Assembly: GCF_947623445.1 (NCBI RefSeq) | Contig: NC_135245.1 | Span: 20,405,501-20,469,500 of the forward strand | DNA from: Clavelina lepadiformis | Taxonomy: Eukaryota; Chordata; Ascidiacea; Aplousobranchia; Clavelinidae | DNA: 64,000 nucleotides | Direction of reading: 5' to 3' | Shown: in pieces, positions 15,288-31,802 of the stretch | Layout of the letters: every line of letters starts with the position of its first letter | Position numbering within the stretch: the stretch's first letter is position 1 | The notes under the pieces: model-generated | Told to the model about the DNA's origin: nothing | Seen by the model: only the letters and a program-made list of their open reading frames with translations | The model's database searches: none | Translations under genes and position numbers: made by a program

Positions 15288-18260
15288 CTGTGGACAAGTA
15301 CATAAAATACATCATTAGGGCATTAGGCTACTGGTACCTGGTTAACCTTATATTTGGGGTCTAGTGCACAACTACAGGATGCATTTGATTACTATACCCC
15401 AGTTACTCCAATTATGTAATCAAATTGTGCACTTCTGCACTCAAATATTGATCTGGAAAATTTGTATCCAATTGCCATTGTTTGTTAATTGACTGTGGGG
15501 ATGGAAATTATAGTGGGCTGGTTTATTTTTGCTCTCCCATATCAAGATCAAGTATTGAGGAACTTTTACGTTATAATTTATTTTCTATTATCCTCTAACT
15601 CATTCAGGCCTTCAAGTCGGAGTGCAAAAGTATATGAGAGTAGTAGAAAAGTATAATCTTGCACAGATTAAAAGAACATGCTAAGGATACCAACAGCCGA
15701 AATAAATATACGAAGTGACATGGTTTGATTACAGTGACAATGAATATCTTTAAGTGCACAAAAAATTGTGTTATAAATATGCTCGACTAGAAACTATGAC
15801 AGCTTTCGACAAGAACTCATTCATGCAAAGACGCAATCTTTAGTGTGATAGCGTGCACTGTAGCCTTAATTCTTCGTTTATCAATTATAAATAGGTGTTC
15901 AAGCAACTACTTTTTCTTTGTTTATTTCATATAAATCGGTGTAATGAGTAAAATAAGCTATACAGCGTGTACGTTCATGAATCTCATTCCTGCGCAGATG
16001 CCAGGCACTAAATATAGCAGGTTAAAGCTCGCACCCAAACCCAACTGCCTAGACAGCCAGCAGGTATAAACCTCACAGTTTCAAAATATTGATACTAGGC
16101 TATATGCCTATTGCTACATGGTAAAATAATCGTATCTTAGGCTATAACTGAAAACATTATTTAAACATTTAAAACACAATAATATACAAATACAACGGCT
16201 TGTGGTAAGTTCTGCGGTTGTTTTGTCGGGTCTAGTATATAAGTGCACAACCGTAGCAAGAAGCATAAATCCCTGAGCAGCCTGATAATAAAACAAGCTG
16301 TCAGGCCCAGGGCAAATTCTAGCAATAAAGCTAATGAAAAATCAAAATCCTGATGGCTGTCAGCTACTGTTTAAGCTTACCTCTAAACAGAGAACAGGGA
16401 AGTATAATACAGAATCCGGGCAGCTATGGTTGTTACAAATTTAGGCTAGTTTATAAATAATTATTGCTCACGCCAAACACGACCCAGTGGAGCAAACATG
16501 ACACATTTAGTATTTAAAAGATTTGATAAGTTGCTCCACCCCTTGAACGTTTTTTACAAAATTAATTTCCACTACAGGTCGCTATTGCTAAAATTATAGG
16601 ATTAGTTTTCATGAGGAATCTGTTGAATTTATCTATTTATGAAGTTTATAAAGCAGTGTGGCATACCGACAAATAAACTATATATTCATGAGAAAATTCA
16701 TATGTCATAGGAGGCATCATCGTCTCTCACGCTAAATAAAGTTAAATCGCATCAGCGCTCATTTAGGTACAGAAGTCACTAGTAGCTTTTCACGTCACCA
16801 GTTGAAATATACACTCGACAACTGCTTTGTCAAGTGTTTTTTGACATTCAAGAATTTCTTGCCACTTATTGGTTCCTTGCCCAGCATCATCATTTGAACC
16901 AAAGTGTCATCAGATGCTGTTTTTGGCTTTCACCGCAAAATAAGTTACTGATTTAAAATTTTTGCCTTCATTTAAGCCTACAGTACTGGTAATTGGCGGT
17001 TTCTAAACTATTTTGTCTCTACGTTGTCAAATAATTTGATCATCAGCATTGAAAGTTTTGTGCAAATGCCTTTGTAAGGCTATGTCGGCCCGGCGTTCAT
17101 CAAAATTCATGTTTGAAAAATAACTTTTGATTGCACAACTGTCCCTCAACTTTTTCGTTTATTTGAAATCAAAAAGCTGTTTTACCTAACTTAGCATTAC
17201 TTCATGACATTTGCACTTATAACGTCAAAAAACAACCATTTTATCACCAGTGCCGCGATAATTTCTTGGACAACATCAACTGCCGCCTGGTGACGCAATA
17301 GAACCAATTCTATGAAGCTTCCGTAAAAAGAGTTTCCTTTAGTATCCAGCATCGACCCCTGTGAAGTTAAAAGCGTTTTTTTTCCGAGGCAGGGTCATCA
17401 ATTTTTTATGAGTTTTGTTGTAAAAGCTCAAAATCCTCCAATTGAGATGGGCTGCAACCTGTTACACTAATTCATTCTGATCATCCCTTTAAAAGAACCC
17501 AACAACTGAATATATCAATTATTCATGACTTACTTCAACTTAGGGTCGTCATTTATTATTCATTATGAAGGCATAAAAATGTTCTGTGATGTCATAAGAC
17601 CTTTTCAGGTTCAAAACCGATCCCGAAACTCCTTCATGGTCTCATATGCCTCACCGCAATGAATATACACAACGTATTGTTATGGATTGTCTGGCACCAC
17701 CCGCTTTTACTATGTAATTCCGTCCATTGTTTAGTCATAATGGGGTAGATGTGCACAAAAGCTATTTAGCGCCAAATGTTGTTGCCAGAAGATGTGTTTG
17801 GTAATTGCGATGTAACAATGCAAACAAAACGTCACAAAACTTTAACTAACAGAACATCATCATATGTCGGTTTGACAGTTTTGTATTTATTACATCATGA
17901 TACCGTCACATACAAACAAAGTGCTACAAAAATGACGTCATACGATCAACGAAACGAGACAGCTGGTGTCTATGAAAGTCAGGGAAATGAATCTATGTTT
18001 GTCCCCATGGCATGGACTGCTGTGCAGAACTCTTTGCTGCTGGTACCGATAGCATAGTCAGTACCTGCATAGTGTGCATTGACCACGCCTGTAATTATTA
18101 CTTCACAAGAAACAAAACACGTCACAAAGTTTGATACAAGACAACAACTGTGAAATAAATATTTTGATGAAATATTTTGTTCAACATAGAAGCGAGCCGC
18201 CAACTTGTCTGCGCGACCATCCAGTCAGCTAGTATTCAAGAAATGATGACGTCGTATGAT
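15288..18260. other. Intergenic region between the kinase and calmodulin gene A
   Basis: No gene is recognised. It may contain the first kinase exon(s) and promoter, and, at its right end, the 3'UTR of calmodulin A. A minus-strand AATAAA at about 17885-17890 could be that gene's poly(A) signal. Several TGACGTCA-like palindromes occur (for example near 17935), a word that is frequent across the whole array. Confidence 0.4.
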
Positions 18261-19903
<1,643 letters not shown>

Positions 19904-22291
19904 TTGGTGTTGGTTTTAATGCTGTCCTTTTCAAAATTGGCCTAAAATTCTTAATTACTGCAGGCACCAGCTATCGTGCTACTTTCTCTATATTAAGTAC
20001 GCGGCAAAATATGATCACAAAAAAAATGCACTGCCCAACAATAACTTGCATCGGCATTATAGGTAAGTTATTACAACAGTAGTGTAACTATAAGCACACG
20101 AATATTATTTGATTGTCAAAGTTTACTTATTTAACATGTGTAGTTGGCAACCATTAGCCTAGAAAATAGCAAGAAATACGACGCCAATTGAAGAATTCTT
20201 GAAAAAATCTCGAAATTTTACGTATTTCTTTCAAAAATCTCTCCACAAAATGAAATATTCAAACAGTGACGGAGTTTTTCAACTCTTGCAAGCAAAGCAC
20301 GGCCTTGATCGATGGCTGCGATCGACTTTTCGATCTTTGAGACGCAGAATAATTTGAAGCTGTCTCACATGTTAATCTCTGTCTATCCTAACACAACAAT
20401 AGAGCGAGATATAAATGTGCCAGCTCACTCTAATAAGTTATGGCGAAGAATACCGTCGCTGTACAATTCGTTTCAGTTCGTAAGTTTGCGATTCAGTAAC
20501 TAACAGAGATGCATTCGCAAGTTTTCCGGACGTTCCTTGACTGACTTGAACCAAGAAAGAACGACCCTTTCATATCTCTCAGTCTCAGCCCTTTCATTAT
20601 AACGAGCCGTTGTATCGATTTCGGTGCTTTCCAATACCGCATTACTGTTAACGAGCAACCGGCACTCTGGATGCAAATGTCGTACAGGTCTGAGTCTTAC
20701 CGCATTGGTTGATTGACTGCTTATGTTGTCTTGTGATGGTGATGCTTCAGGCCTGACTGCTGGCAACTGTCTCTTTGAAGGTTTTGCTGTCAAAGTTATT
20801 GGTGCGGGAAATATTTTGTTGAGAAACCTTGATTTTTAACACCAGCTACTTAACGTTTGATTTCATTGCGTCGATTAAATCGATTCTACGGTATTGTATC
20901 TCATCTCCGTGGTGAATAATTGTCCTTTTAATCATGGTCGTTGAAATCTTTTCCCATGAGTCTAACTGAAATCTATTTGGTGATTGAACTTGTCTCTGAA
21001 ACCCGATCTGTCGACCTCTGTTCGCACAAACCAATTTTCTTAATCAATAAATCATAAGAAACATGGAACTCGATGCAATCAACAACCCCGCTGGCATGTC
21101 GCACTGTTATTTATGACGTAACAAGGAGGATTTTTTCTTTTAATTTGACCAAGACAATCACATGATTTGCCGGCCTCGATTTGAAGTTTAGGCCAAGTTT
21201 AGGTTTGGGCTGATACGAACCCAGACCCGAGCAGCTTTGGCGAATATCACCTGCTTGGAAGATCCGGGTGAACCCGAATACCAATAATGACGAACCCGAA
21301 TACAAGATTGTTTATATATCTGTCGACTTTGGTGATAATTGTTGATCTACTGTAGTTTGGTGGCTAAGCTAAAAATGAACAATAATTCTTACAATGAAGA
21401 CCATTTGTTAAAGATTTTGCTTCTTCAATCCTAATGTAAACATTATTTTTTGGAAATACAGCAATTTGTTTAGCTATCGCGTCATTGTATAAGCGAGATT
21501 TGGCAACTTTTGTATGAAATTGTATCGTTTGATCTCAAGTTAATACGAATTGATACTGTTTATTGGAAGCTTCCAGTAACGTGTCAACCAACTGCTTCGA
21601 AACTACTTTTAACTCGAGGTGACACGTTTCTACATCAAGAAAAAAGTATTGCCATCACCGAAATAAGCTCAAACTAGCTGAATTATTTCCCCTTAACAAT
21701 AAGTAGTCGCATCTATTCTACGCTTTACTAAATACGGTCTTGGTGATTTCCCATCGTTGATAGTTTTGTTGTTGCATCAGATTCGCGAAGACAACAGCGA
21801 TTGAAGCGTATAGGATACGATTTCTTTTCGCCCGTGCTCGACTGAGTTAGCTTCAACAAGGTGAAAAAATCGTCACCTACAAGCGGGAAAAACGTCGTCC
21901 CTCAACGCTTCAACCGCTGTTTTCTAAACGAATGGGGTAATTACTGTTCATCTTATTGCTTTGATGAAGTTATTGTGGGTGTCCTGACACAACTGATCGC
22001 AGTGTAGTTTATTGAACAAAATATAAGATCATATTCGTTACACGGCAAATGTATAACGTTGACTTTATAGAAAGCTTCGATGCCCAGATGAATACCAACC
22101 TCAAGATAACTCGGATTGTACGAAAGATGCCAAAGAAATCAAACGAGTCTGTTTTTTCAAGGACTTATTTGAAGGAGTGAACAAACACAAAATACGAGAG
22201 TAAGTTACATGTTTAAGCGTGAAACGATTTGCCACGATTCTATTAACTTACCAACAACTTTTCCAGGAAAATTAACAACTTGACAAAACTT
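19904..22291. other. Intergenic region upstream of calmodulin A
   Basis: It contains the promoter and 5' leader of gene A. No further gene is established. Open stretches on the minus strand at about 20500-20800 and 20850-21030 look protein-like, but joining them breaks the frame (see rejected items). Confidence 0.4.
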
Positions 22292-22608
22292 ACGGTTGTT
22301 ATGTTTATTTACGACGGGTATAAAAACCACAAATGGAGAATTTACATAATGTTACACTCGGGATTAGAGAACAGTGTACAAGGATTACAACGGCACCGGC
22401 TTTGTAATACTAAGATATATTTATGGGAATATTCAATGCGGTGCTGAAGTTTCTTTTCAGTTAAGCATCGGCAATTACTATCACTAAGACCAGCATGGAT
22501 ATAAATGTAAATTTGTAAAATTCAAAACTGGCAAATCGTTGGAATGGGGACAGGAGCGATTGCAGCATTTCGCAACGTCACAATGCAGAATTGTATATGG
22601 AATATTGC
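22292..22608 (-). repeat. Shared calmodulin 3'UTR block, copy of gene B
   Basis: Reference copy of the block. In gene orientation it runs from CAATTCTGCATTGTGACGT just after the stop, through CCCCATTCCAACGATTTGCC, CATAAATATATCTTAG and CTAATCCCGAGTGTAACATT, to a terminal AATAAA at about 22300. Near-identical copies follow the stop codons of C, E, F, G and H, and an internally deleted one follows D. Confidence 0.85.
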
Positions 22609-23931
<1,323 letters not shown>

Positions 23932-24609
23932 TTTATTGCTTTTTTGCTATTGGAACAATTTACAACTTACAGTAAATGCCTGCAATGATAATACAAAACA
24001 TAACGTACAGATGTACCAATAAGTTGTCAACACAAAAACAAATTTTGCTAACTAGTATAATTGGTAAACCTAAAAAATTTCTTGTCAAATCATGTTTGGC
24101 ACGGCGTTTATCACGACAGCAATAAATCTTCCTGTTAACGTACTTGAGCTGTTTACTCTGTTCGTTATCGTAATATATCCCGTAGGCCGGTCGTCCTCAT
24201 GGGAGAACAACAACTGCTGACAAAACGCTATAAAAAAATTCACCAGATTGCCTTTAGCTAGGCTAGAGTCTGTCTTCAAAATATCACCATACTTACAGTT
24301 AGCCTAGTATGGTGATACGCTAAGTGCGATAGCACTGAGAAATTGCGAAAAGCGTGCTATGAAGTACCCAAAAGTAACTTAAAGGAAGTCGGTTGATAAC
24401 ACAGGCTAATTTGAATTCAGAACAATGCCTACGCTACCAAGGGGACCTTTCCAACGCAATGCGGTTACTTTCACTCAGCATTAACTGATTACACTTAACC
24501 TAATCTCACGTCTTACCCTGTAGACTAGCAACTCACAGAACCATAAGTACGACTAAATATGACATTAACTTTCCGGTAAGTGTATTCTTAACTTAGGGTA
24601 ACTTCTTAA
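23932..24609. other. 5' leader and proximal upstream region of calmodulin B
   Basis: A+T-rich, no gene. It lies between the ATG exon of B and the conserved distal block, and presumably holds the promoter. No TATA box or other motif is distinctive enough to annotate. Confidence 0.4.
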
Positions 24610-24925
24610 AAAAATTAAATCAGGTAAAACTGAAAACTTTTCCACCAGATGAGAGTAAAACAGCTTGAAATCAAACTTGCTGACTACCCTTACATTGACA
24701 ACACGATAACGCTAACCAGCTTTTAATCAGCCAACCTTACCCTGTTTGCCGGTAACCAGCGAACTTCAAATCTACTACACCCGAAATCTGTTGGGAGCAC
24801 TTTCATTAAAGAAATAAAAGAGAAGGCCATCGTGATTAAAGAGAATAAAGATTTCTCTTTTCTCTTCTTTCGAAGCCACGATTGGTCGCTCTCTACCTGC
24901 AATGCGGGAAAGACGTTATGACGTC
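24610..24925. repeat. Distal 5' block 1 (upstream of B)
   Basis: About 300 bp shared with 32240-32540 (inverted) and 43317-43565 (direct). It contains TTGACAACACGATAACGC, CTACACCCGAAATCTG and a short hairpin-capable stretch (AAAGAGAA TAAAGA TTTCTCTTT). In each case it lies upstream of a calmodulin gene (B, D, F) in the same orientation relative to the gene. It could be conserved promoter DNA carried in the duplications, or an inserted element. Confidence 0.7.
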
Positions 24926-24929
24926 AATA

Positions 24930-25600
24930 CGTAGACCGTTAATCTTTTTTTACTTTTTTGTCGGGGCCCAACAAAGATGGACGATAAACTTCATAATGAG
25001 CAAGCTTGTTTGCTTATGAATAGGATGAGTAAGTTACTACGTTTGCGCCTATGGAGACACGCCCGATAAAATAATACGCGTGTTGGCCGATGTTTTCCGC
25101 TCTTATAATAAATTGGCCTAGTCGTGCGACCATGAAGGTAGTTCAGTTATTGTTTTCAAAATATTTATTTATGTTTGTGGAAAATATGGCATTAAACAAA
25201 AGACAAGGGGTACATTTAAAAATCCTTTGCATGAAACAGTGTCCTAGCATTTGACTGCCACGCAACCTGCCATCTTTTCTTACCATTCTGTGGCGTTTTC
25301 AATGTAGAAAATTGCCCAGCAACAAGCAATACCACGGTTCCACTTTTAGCTCATGACATCGGCTTAGGGAGGGCAGCTTCGTTTAACAAAACAAATTTAT
25401 AGTTTCGTTTCTGCTCAATAAATACCAGCCCTCCACGTCATTTATTGCCGGTGGGTAGATTTGAAATTTATTCAAAATCAATAGTTAACACGGTAGGCAT
25501 GGTAAGGACGTTGGCAGTAGCCAATGTGAAATGACATAACAAAGCTTGCGAATGAATGAGGTGGTATGCCATACCAGCTGCTGTATGCAGTTAAAGGCAC
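24930..25600. repeat. Distal 5' block 2 (upstream of B)
   Basis: Runs from GGGCCCAACAAAGATGGACG, through CATTTATTGCCGGTGGGTAG, to a CCA-TACCAGCTGCTGTATGC tail. Copies: about 30920-31200 (upstream of C, internally shortened), about 37325-37950 (inverted, upstream of E) and about 52720-53060 (upstream of G, diverged). A remnant at 45345-45425 adjoins a MITE upstream of F. It belongs to the duplicated unit. Confidence 0.7.
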
Positions 25601-26733
25601 AAGGCCATTCGTATCACTGTGAAATCCGATCTAAATCTAGCTTATAATTTAAAGTTATCAGCTATTGTCTGAAATCAACCGTTTACATATTTTTTCTTTT
25701 TACCTTGCCACATATCGTGTCACAGCGTCGACTTTTCGGTATTTAGGTATCAACTATGGCCTGCGTGGGCGAAAATATTCAGCCCGAAGCCGTTGTCATA
25801 GCACAATATTAAGTGCTCACACGAAAGCGATTTTCGGAAAAAGCATAAAACTCCAAGTATAAAACCAACGAGATGTGAAACGCATTATTGCGGCGCAATG
25901 GAAGGTTGTCAAGTCCACCAAACTTAGTTGCTTCGTAACTACACGAATGCATATTTACAAGGACACAACTAAATATGTTATGCAAAGAAAATTCACATAA
26001 GATACCAAGAATTCCGAAACTATAAATACGCTCAGGAAACGTTGCAAGCTCGGCGTTAAATAAGTCTATATAGTGTGATATAAGGCGGTGAAATAATCAC
26101 TTCCTCAATAAAAACATCGATCAAATTACGGCAAATTATGACATAACAGATAAACAATTGGAACGATCGCTGACCTTGTTGCGAAAAGGAAGCTTTGATT
26201 ATTGAATACAGCAGCACGGCAAATTGACATGCCAGACAATATGGCTTAACTCATAATATGGACAATCACGATGTTTTGCTTTAATTCGAGCAAATATCTC
26301 GGGTGAAATAAACATGTTGAGCAAAACGGATTATAATTTATAAGCTGACACTTGTAAACCAAATGCATGGATTGTTGTAAATGACAAATCTTAGCTCCGT
26401 TGCGTCATCGCACGGCAATTAAATAATTGAAAAATGTTACGAAAGTAAAAGCTTCAACATTATGCTCAGAATCTGTACAAATCTTCATGTTGAATGTAGT
26501 GTTGGTAAATGCTTTTAAAACAGATGTTATATTGAGATGATACCTACAGGTGTGTTGTAGACTAGGTACGACTAACTATATATAATTTCCATGCATTGTA
26601 CGCAAAGACTCGTCAACCAATTTTAAGTTAGTACAACAACCTACTCGATCATTATTATTTAGTACTTTTCGTATTTATCTATGTTTGTTTTCTTCGCATC
26701 GCCGCATGTCATTCAGTCTGTGATGGTTATACC
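25601..26733. other. Intergenic, no gene seen
   Basis: A+T-rich sequence without recognisable coding. The part at 26673-26733 is duplicated in inverted form near 36680-36745, together with the left end of the adjacent hAT-like element. Confidence 0.4.
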
Positions 26734-27648
26734 CAGGGTTGCCATCGGTCTGGACTCAAAAATAAGGACGACTAGGAATCGAAAAAAGAATACCACCTTA
26801 AACAGTGCACAACAGGAGAAGGCAATCAATGTTCCTAAAAAAACGAGGCGCTATTTGCGTGTTCTTAATTATGGTGTCTCTTTGGTACAAAATGGTACAC
26901 TTGTAATGGAAAATGGGTATATGGCACCTGAACTTGAAAGGTTGACCCACTTCACTACAATAAGTACTTGTTGAAATGTTTATCGCGAGTGATAACATAT
27001 GAGTCTCATGGGGTCGTTGTCTGCTTTTCTCACCCACAGATTTAATTATTCACCTTGACGGCTTATTGAATGATGACTAGCTTCAACTAGCAATCAATAT
27101 TATGATGACTTGTTTTCCATTGCTATATTATAGGACCAAAGTCCTTGTCACCTTGTGAAGATGACAATAAACTTGTTTATCTTAACACTAAACTTATTCA
27201 AATAGATTTCAGCAATGGTTACATTGGAACGACAACTGTATGTACTGATTATATTGAAGTTTCTTTGAACAATTTCATTTAGACAAAACATTAGCACAGC
27301 AACAGCATAAAGACATCCATGTTATAGGGTTGATCTTAGTAGAATGAACATTGAACAGCTGTGCATAACTCAAGCAAGATAGGCAGGCACGATATTTATG
27401 TCACGACTTAAAACGGAAAACAGAAAGTTATCGGTACGCAATGTTATCTATCATTGACGTCATGTTTCGTAAAGCAGACGTCTGAAAATAAGAATACTAT
27501 ATTCTATTTGAATTGTATACTATAATATCCCTTCATTATCACACACTAAAGGAGTCGAAATGCCCAAAGAAGGAACCTCGCCTTAACAATAAGGACGCAT
27601 GTGAAAATATGCACAAATCTTAGAAATAAGCACGGAATGGCAACCCTG
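26734..27648. mobile_element. hAT-like element with a nested insertion
   Basis: It has 12-bp perfect inverted ends (CAGGGTTGCCAT ... ATGGCAACCCTG). The related copy at about 43945-44305 shows the uninterrupted interior (ACTCAAAAATAAG, TTCTTAATT, ATCTCTTTGGTAC, ACTAAAGG, AGAAATAAGGACGG). Here the interior is split by about 650 bp between roughly 26890 and 27545. That insert begins with the repeat also seen at about 210-285. No 8-bp target duplication is visible. Part of the left end with its flank is duplicated inverted near 36640-36740. Confidence 0.65.
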
Positions 27649-28384
27649 GCTGTTGTTGCCTGAAGCACAATTATGAAAGGACGGAAAATGTCATAATACG
27701 CAGTCATGCATGACAGGTATGTAGTTTGTAGAAATGAATTGCAATCATTGGTAGGAAAGAAAAGTAGCCATTGAAAAACTATGGCAAGCAACCACTGGAC
27801 AAAGGCAAAAACCGTTATAACGTGCAAGGTACTGGGCTGACCAGGTGAGACAAAAACGCGCGATTATCTCAACCCATCGCTTCACTCTTGTTAACGCATA
27901 ATCACCCGCGATTAGGCGATTTTTGCCCCACTTGGCCAACTCAACACTTTACAGGTATCAATTTTTACTTTTATCAGGTTCGGCACAGTCATGCGCAAAC
28001 ATGGAATGGAGGTCAACGACCGCTAACACCATTTGTTCCAGCGGGACTGCAACTATTAGAAGGCGCCGTAAATTCTAGAAGTTCAATGAAAATGTTAGAA
28101 TTGTACGAAATGGTTTAGAAACATGTGTTCGACCAATCAAGAGGCCAACATGTACAGTGTTATTTCGAGTACGGGGATTGCCCGTAGCAAACAGCTGTTA
28201 AGAACTGTCAGGTCGCAATGCTGGGTCAGGCTAAAATGAAATTGAAAATTGCTGAATTTTGACCCTTTTCGCCCAAAATTGCAGTCTTGACTTTAACATT
28301 CTATCGCGAGATGTGATTTTAGCAGGATTCCATGAAATAATAACCTAAGGCATACTACAGTGACATACAAATTTCAGTAGGCCC
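27649..28384. other. Intergenic, no gene seen
   Basis: No coding sequence or named repeat was recognised between the hAT-like element and the 3' flank of calmodulin C. Confidence 0.4.
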
Positions 28385-28875
28385 CATGCGGATTTTACGA
28401 ATGATTGCATTTTTAGTAATTTCACTTTATAATAAAATAAACAAAAAAATTAGGTCGTTTTACAAAAGTACACGGCGCCTAGAACAGGCCTGAAACTCAG
28501 GCATCTGTGCGGATTGTTTGGCAGACCATCGATGAAATGCAGAGTGGCAGGAAAGCCCTTCCAGACCTTGCAGGTTCATTACCGACGCATTTAAGACGGG
28601 TATAAAAACCACAAATGGAGAATTTACATAATGTTACACTCGGGATTAGAGAACAGTGTACAAGGATTACAACGGCACCGGCTTTGTAATACTAAGATAT
28701 ATTTATGGGAATATTCAATGCGGTGATGAAGTTTCTTTTCAGTTAACCATCGGCAATTACTATCACTAAGACCAGCATGGATATAAATGTAAATTTGTAA
28801 AATTCAAAACTGGCAAATCGTTGGAATGGGGACGTTTCCTGACGTCACAATGCAGAATTGAAATTGGAATATTGC
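28385..28875 (-). repeat. 3' flank and 3'UTR block of calmodulin C
   Basis: 28594-28875 is the shared 3'UTR block. 28385-28593 is a further flank (GGCGCCTAGAACAGGCC, CAGGAAAGCCCTTCCAG) that recurs inverted at about 36395-36605 downstream of gene D. So the C and D units share more of their 3' flank with each other than with the other copies. Confidence 0.75.
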
Positions 28876-30087
<1,212 letters not shown>

Positions 30088-31367
30088 TTCACTATGTTTT
30101 GTTTCGCTTTTACACAACAGCTCACAACTTATGGATATATCCCTGCAATGATGATAGCCTACAGGGATTAATTCAGTGTAAAGAAGATTTTCTCGTTCAT
30201 GAAGAGGGAGAACACATTTTTAAACAACACTTAAACAACAACAACCTCAACACTTTTAACTGGGAGTAACTACATACTGTGTAAAGTTATCACGCAAATA
30301 AAATAAATCGATGATCTTTGAAAAGCGACGTTTAATTGGTCACAGCCAGACACCGACTAAAAACACTCCTTCCAACATAAAAAAGCGCAAAACCTTTATA
30401 ATTAACGAGGGTGCCAAATCATGTGCTCAACATAGCTAAGAACAAACACGCAACAGGTGCTGATTGGTAAAAACGCTTCAAACGAACCCACGATGATAAG
30501 CAACCACTAGGTGAGCAACCACAGCAGCCACTACGTGAGGAACAAAGTTCGTGCCAATGGATTTGTTTCGTTTAATTGTTCCATAGGAACTAGTTAGCTA
30601 TTGTCGCTTAAAATTTCTTTTTTTTCTACCCTTACAGCTTGAATGCTGTGCTTTGCTAGTTTGCCTGTTTTCAACGTGGGCGCGGTCACCACTGGTTCTA
30701 TCATTTCTTCCCTCTTGTTCCATCTGCGCAGCTTTCAAGGAATCAGCCACCATCCTGACGGAGAATGCAGGAAGATGATTGCAGTGAAGACAATTGCTCA
30801 CAAGCGTCAAAAGTTAAAAAAGAAATCTTTCACACCAGAGTGAACAAAAACAGCTGCTAATTGAAAGCGTTTTGACGTCATCAGGTAAGAAATTGTCTGT
30901 CATTTGCTAACATTCTTCGGGGCCCAACAAAAATGGACGATAAACTTCTTAATGAGCAATCTTGTTTGCTTATAAATAGGATGAGTAAGTTACTAGTTTC
31001 GCATCCGCTCAATAATTACCAGCCTTCCACGTCATTTATTGCCGGTGGGTAGATTCTAACAAGGCAGGCATAGCAAGGTTGTTGTCCAACGACCTAAGCC
31101 GATATAAAAATGACGTGGGCCTAAGAAATCTTATGAAAGAATGAGGTCACATGCCACTACCAGCTGTTGTAGGCAGTTGAACAGTAAAAATCACAAAGGC
31201 CACAAAAGGTCATGCAAAGTTGCAAAAGCTGCAGCGAAATCCACACATAAAAAGCTGTCAGTTCCAATTTGTGCGTTAGAAATTATATTTCTCCCAGTTC
31301 CTTGTTGAACCAACTTAATAATTGCAGCGTGCAGCGACCGACCCAAAATCGGTCGAGGTTTTGAACT

Positions 31368-31440
31368 AAAACCACAAATGGAGAATTTACATAATGTTAC
31401 ACTCGGAATTAGAGAACAGTGTACAAGGATTACAACGGCT
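31368..31440 (-). repeat. Orphan fragment of the calmodulin 3'UTR block
   Basis: About 70 bp (AAAACCACAAATGGAGAATT through GTGTACAAGGATTACAACGG) identical in type to the distal part of the shared 3'UTR block, but far from any stop codon. The corresponding place in the other inverted arm (about 37105-37120) lacks it. It was therefore inserted or converted into this arm after the inverted duplication. Confidence 0.7.
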
Positions 31441-31802
31441 TTTAGATATTTGGTGTTTACTTTAAGTTTAATGATAAATCTAATTCAGGATATGTTATGA
31501 GTTTAGAGTTAGGCTAAAAAGGGAACTACTGAAATAATTGGTTTCAAATTACAATTTGTTTTAATGACATCTTTCTACTTAAGGTGCGCGCTATAACGCA
31601 AACAGCCCTTTTGACATTTACTAAATACAACAGTTAGTAGCGGCACGTGACCTCATTTTCACAAGCTGTTTTATGCTATTTCAAGTCACGCTGGTAATTA
31701 TCGATTTTGCATGCACAAGAAACTGTTTAATAAATCTGCGGATAATAAATCCAGCCGCTTAATGCGTCTACTTCATCTGGTGACGGAATGTTTACACAGA
31801 AA

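Noticed and set aside
20500-21042. Two protein-like minus-strand open stretches (ending RPENLRMHLC and IDAMKSN) that might be exons of a gene upstream of calmodulin A
   Set aside because: The obvious donor (GTTAAG at about 20854) and acceptor (TTGACAG ending at 20787) join them out of frame. Neither has an ATG or recognisable homology, and no other exon was found.
27503-27518. ATTCTATTTGAATTG resembles, as I remember it, the Ciona spliced leader ATTCTATTTGAATAAG
   Set aside because: It lacks the final AAG and a following donor GT, and A+T-rich chance matches of about 13 bases are plausible in 64 kb. It is not evidence for an SL gene.
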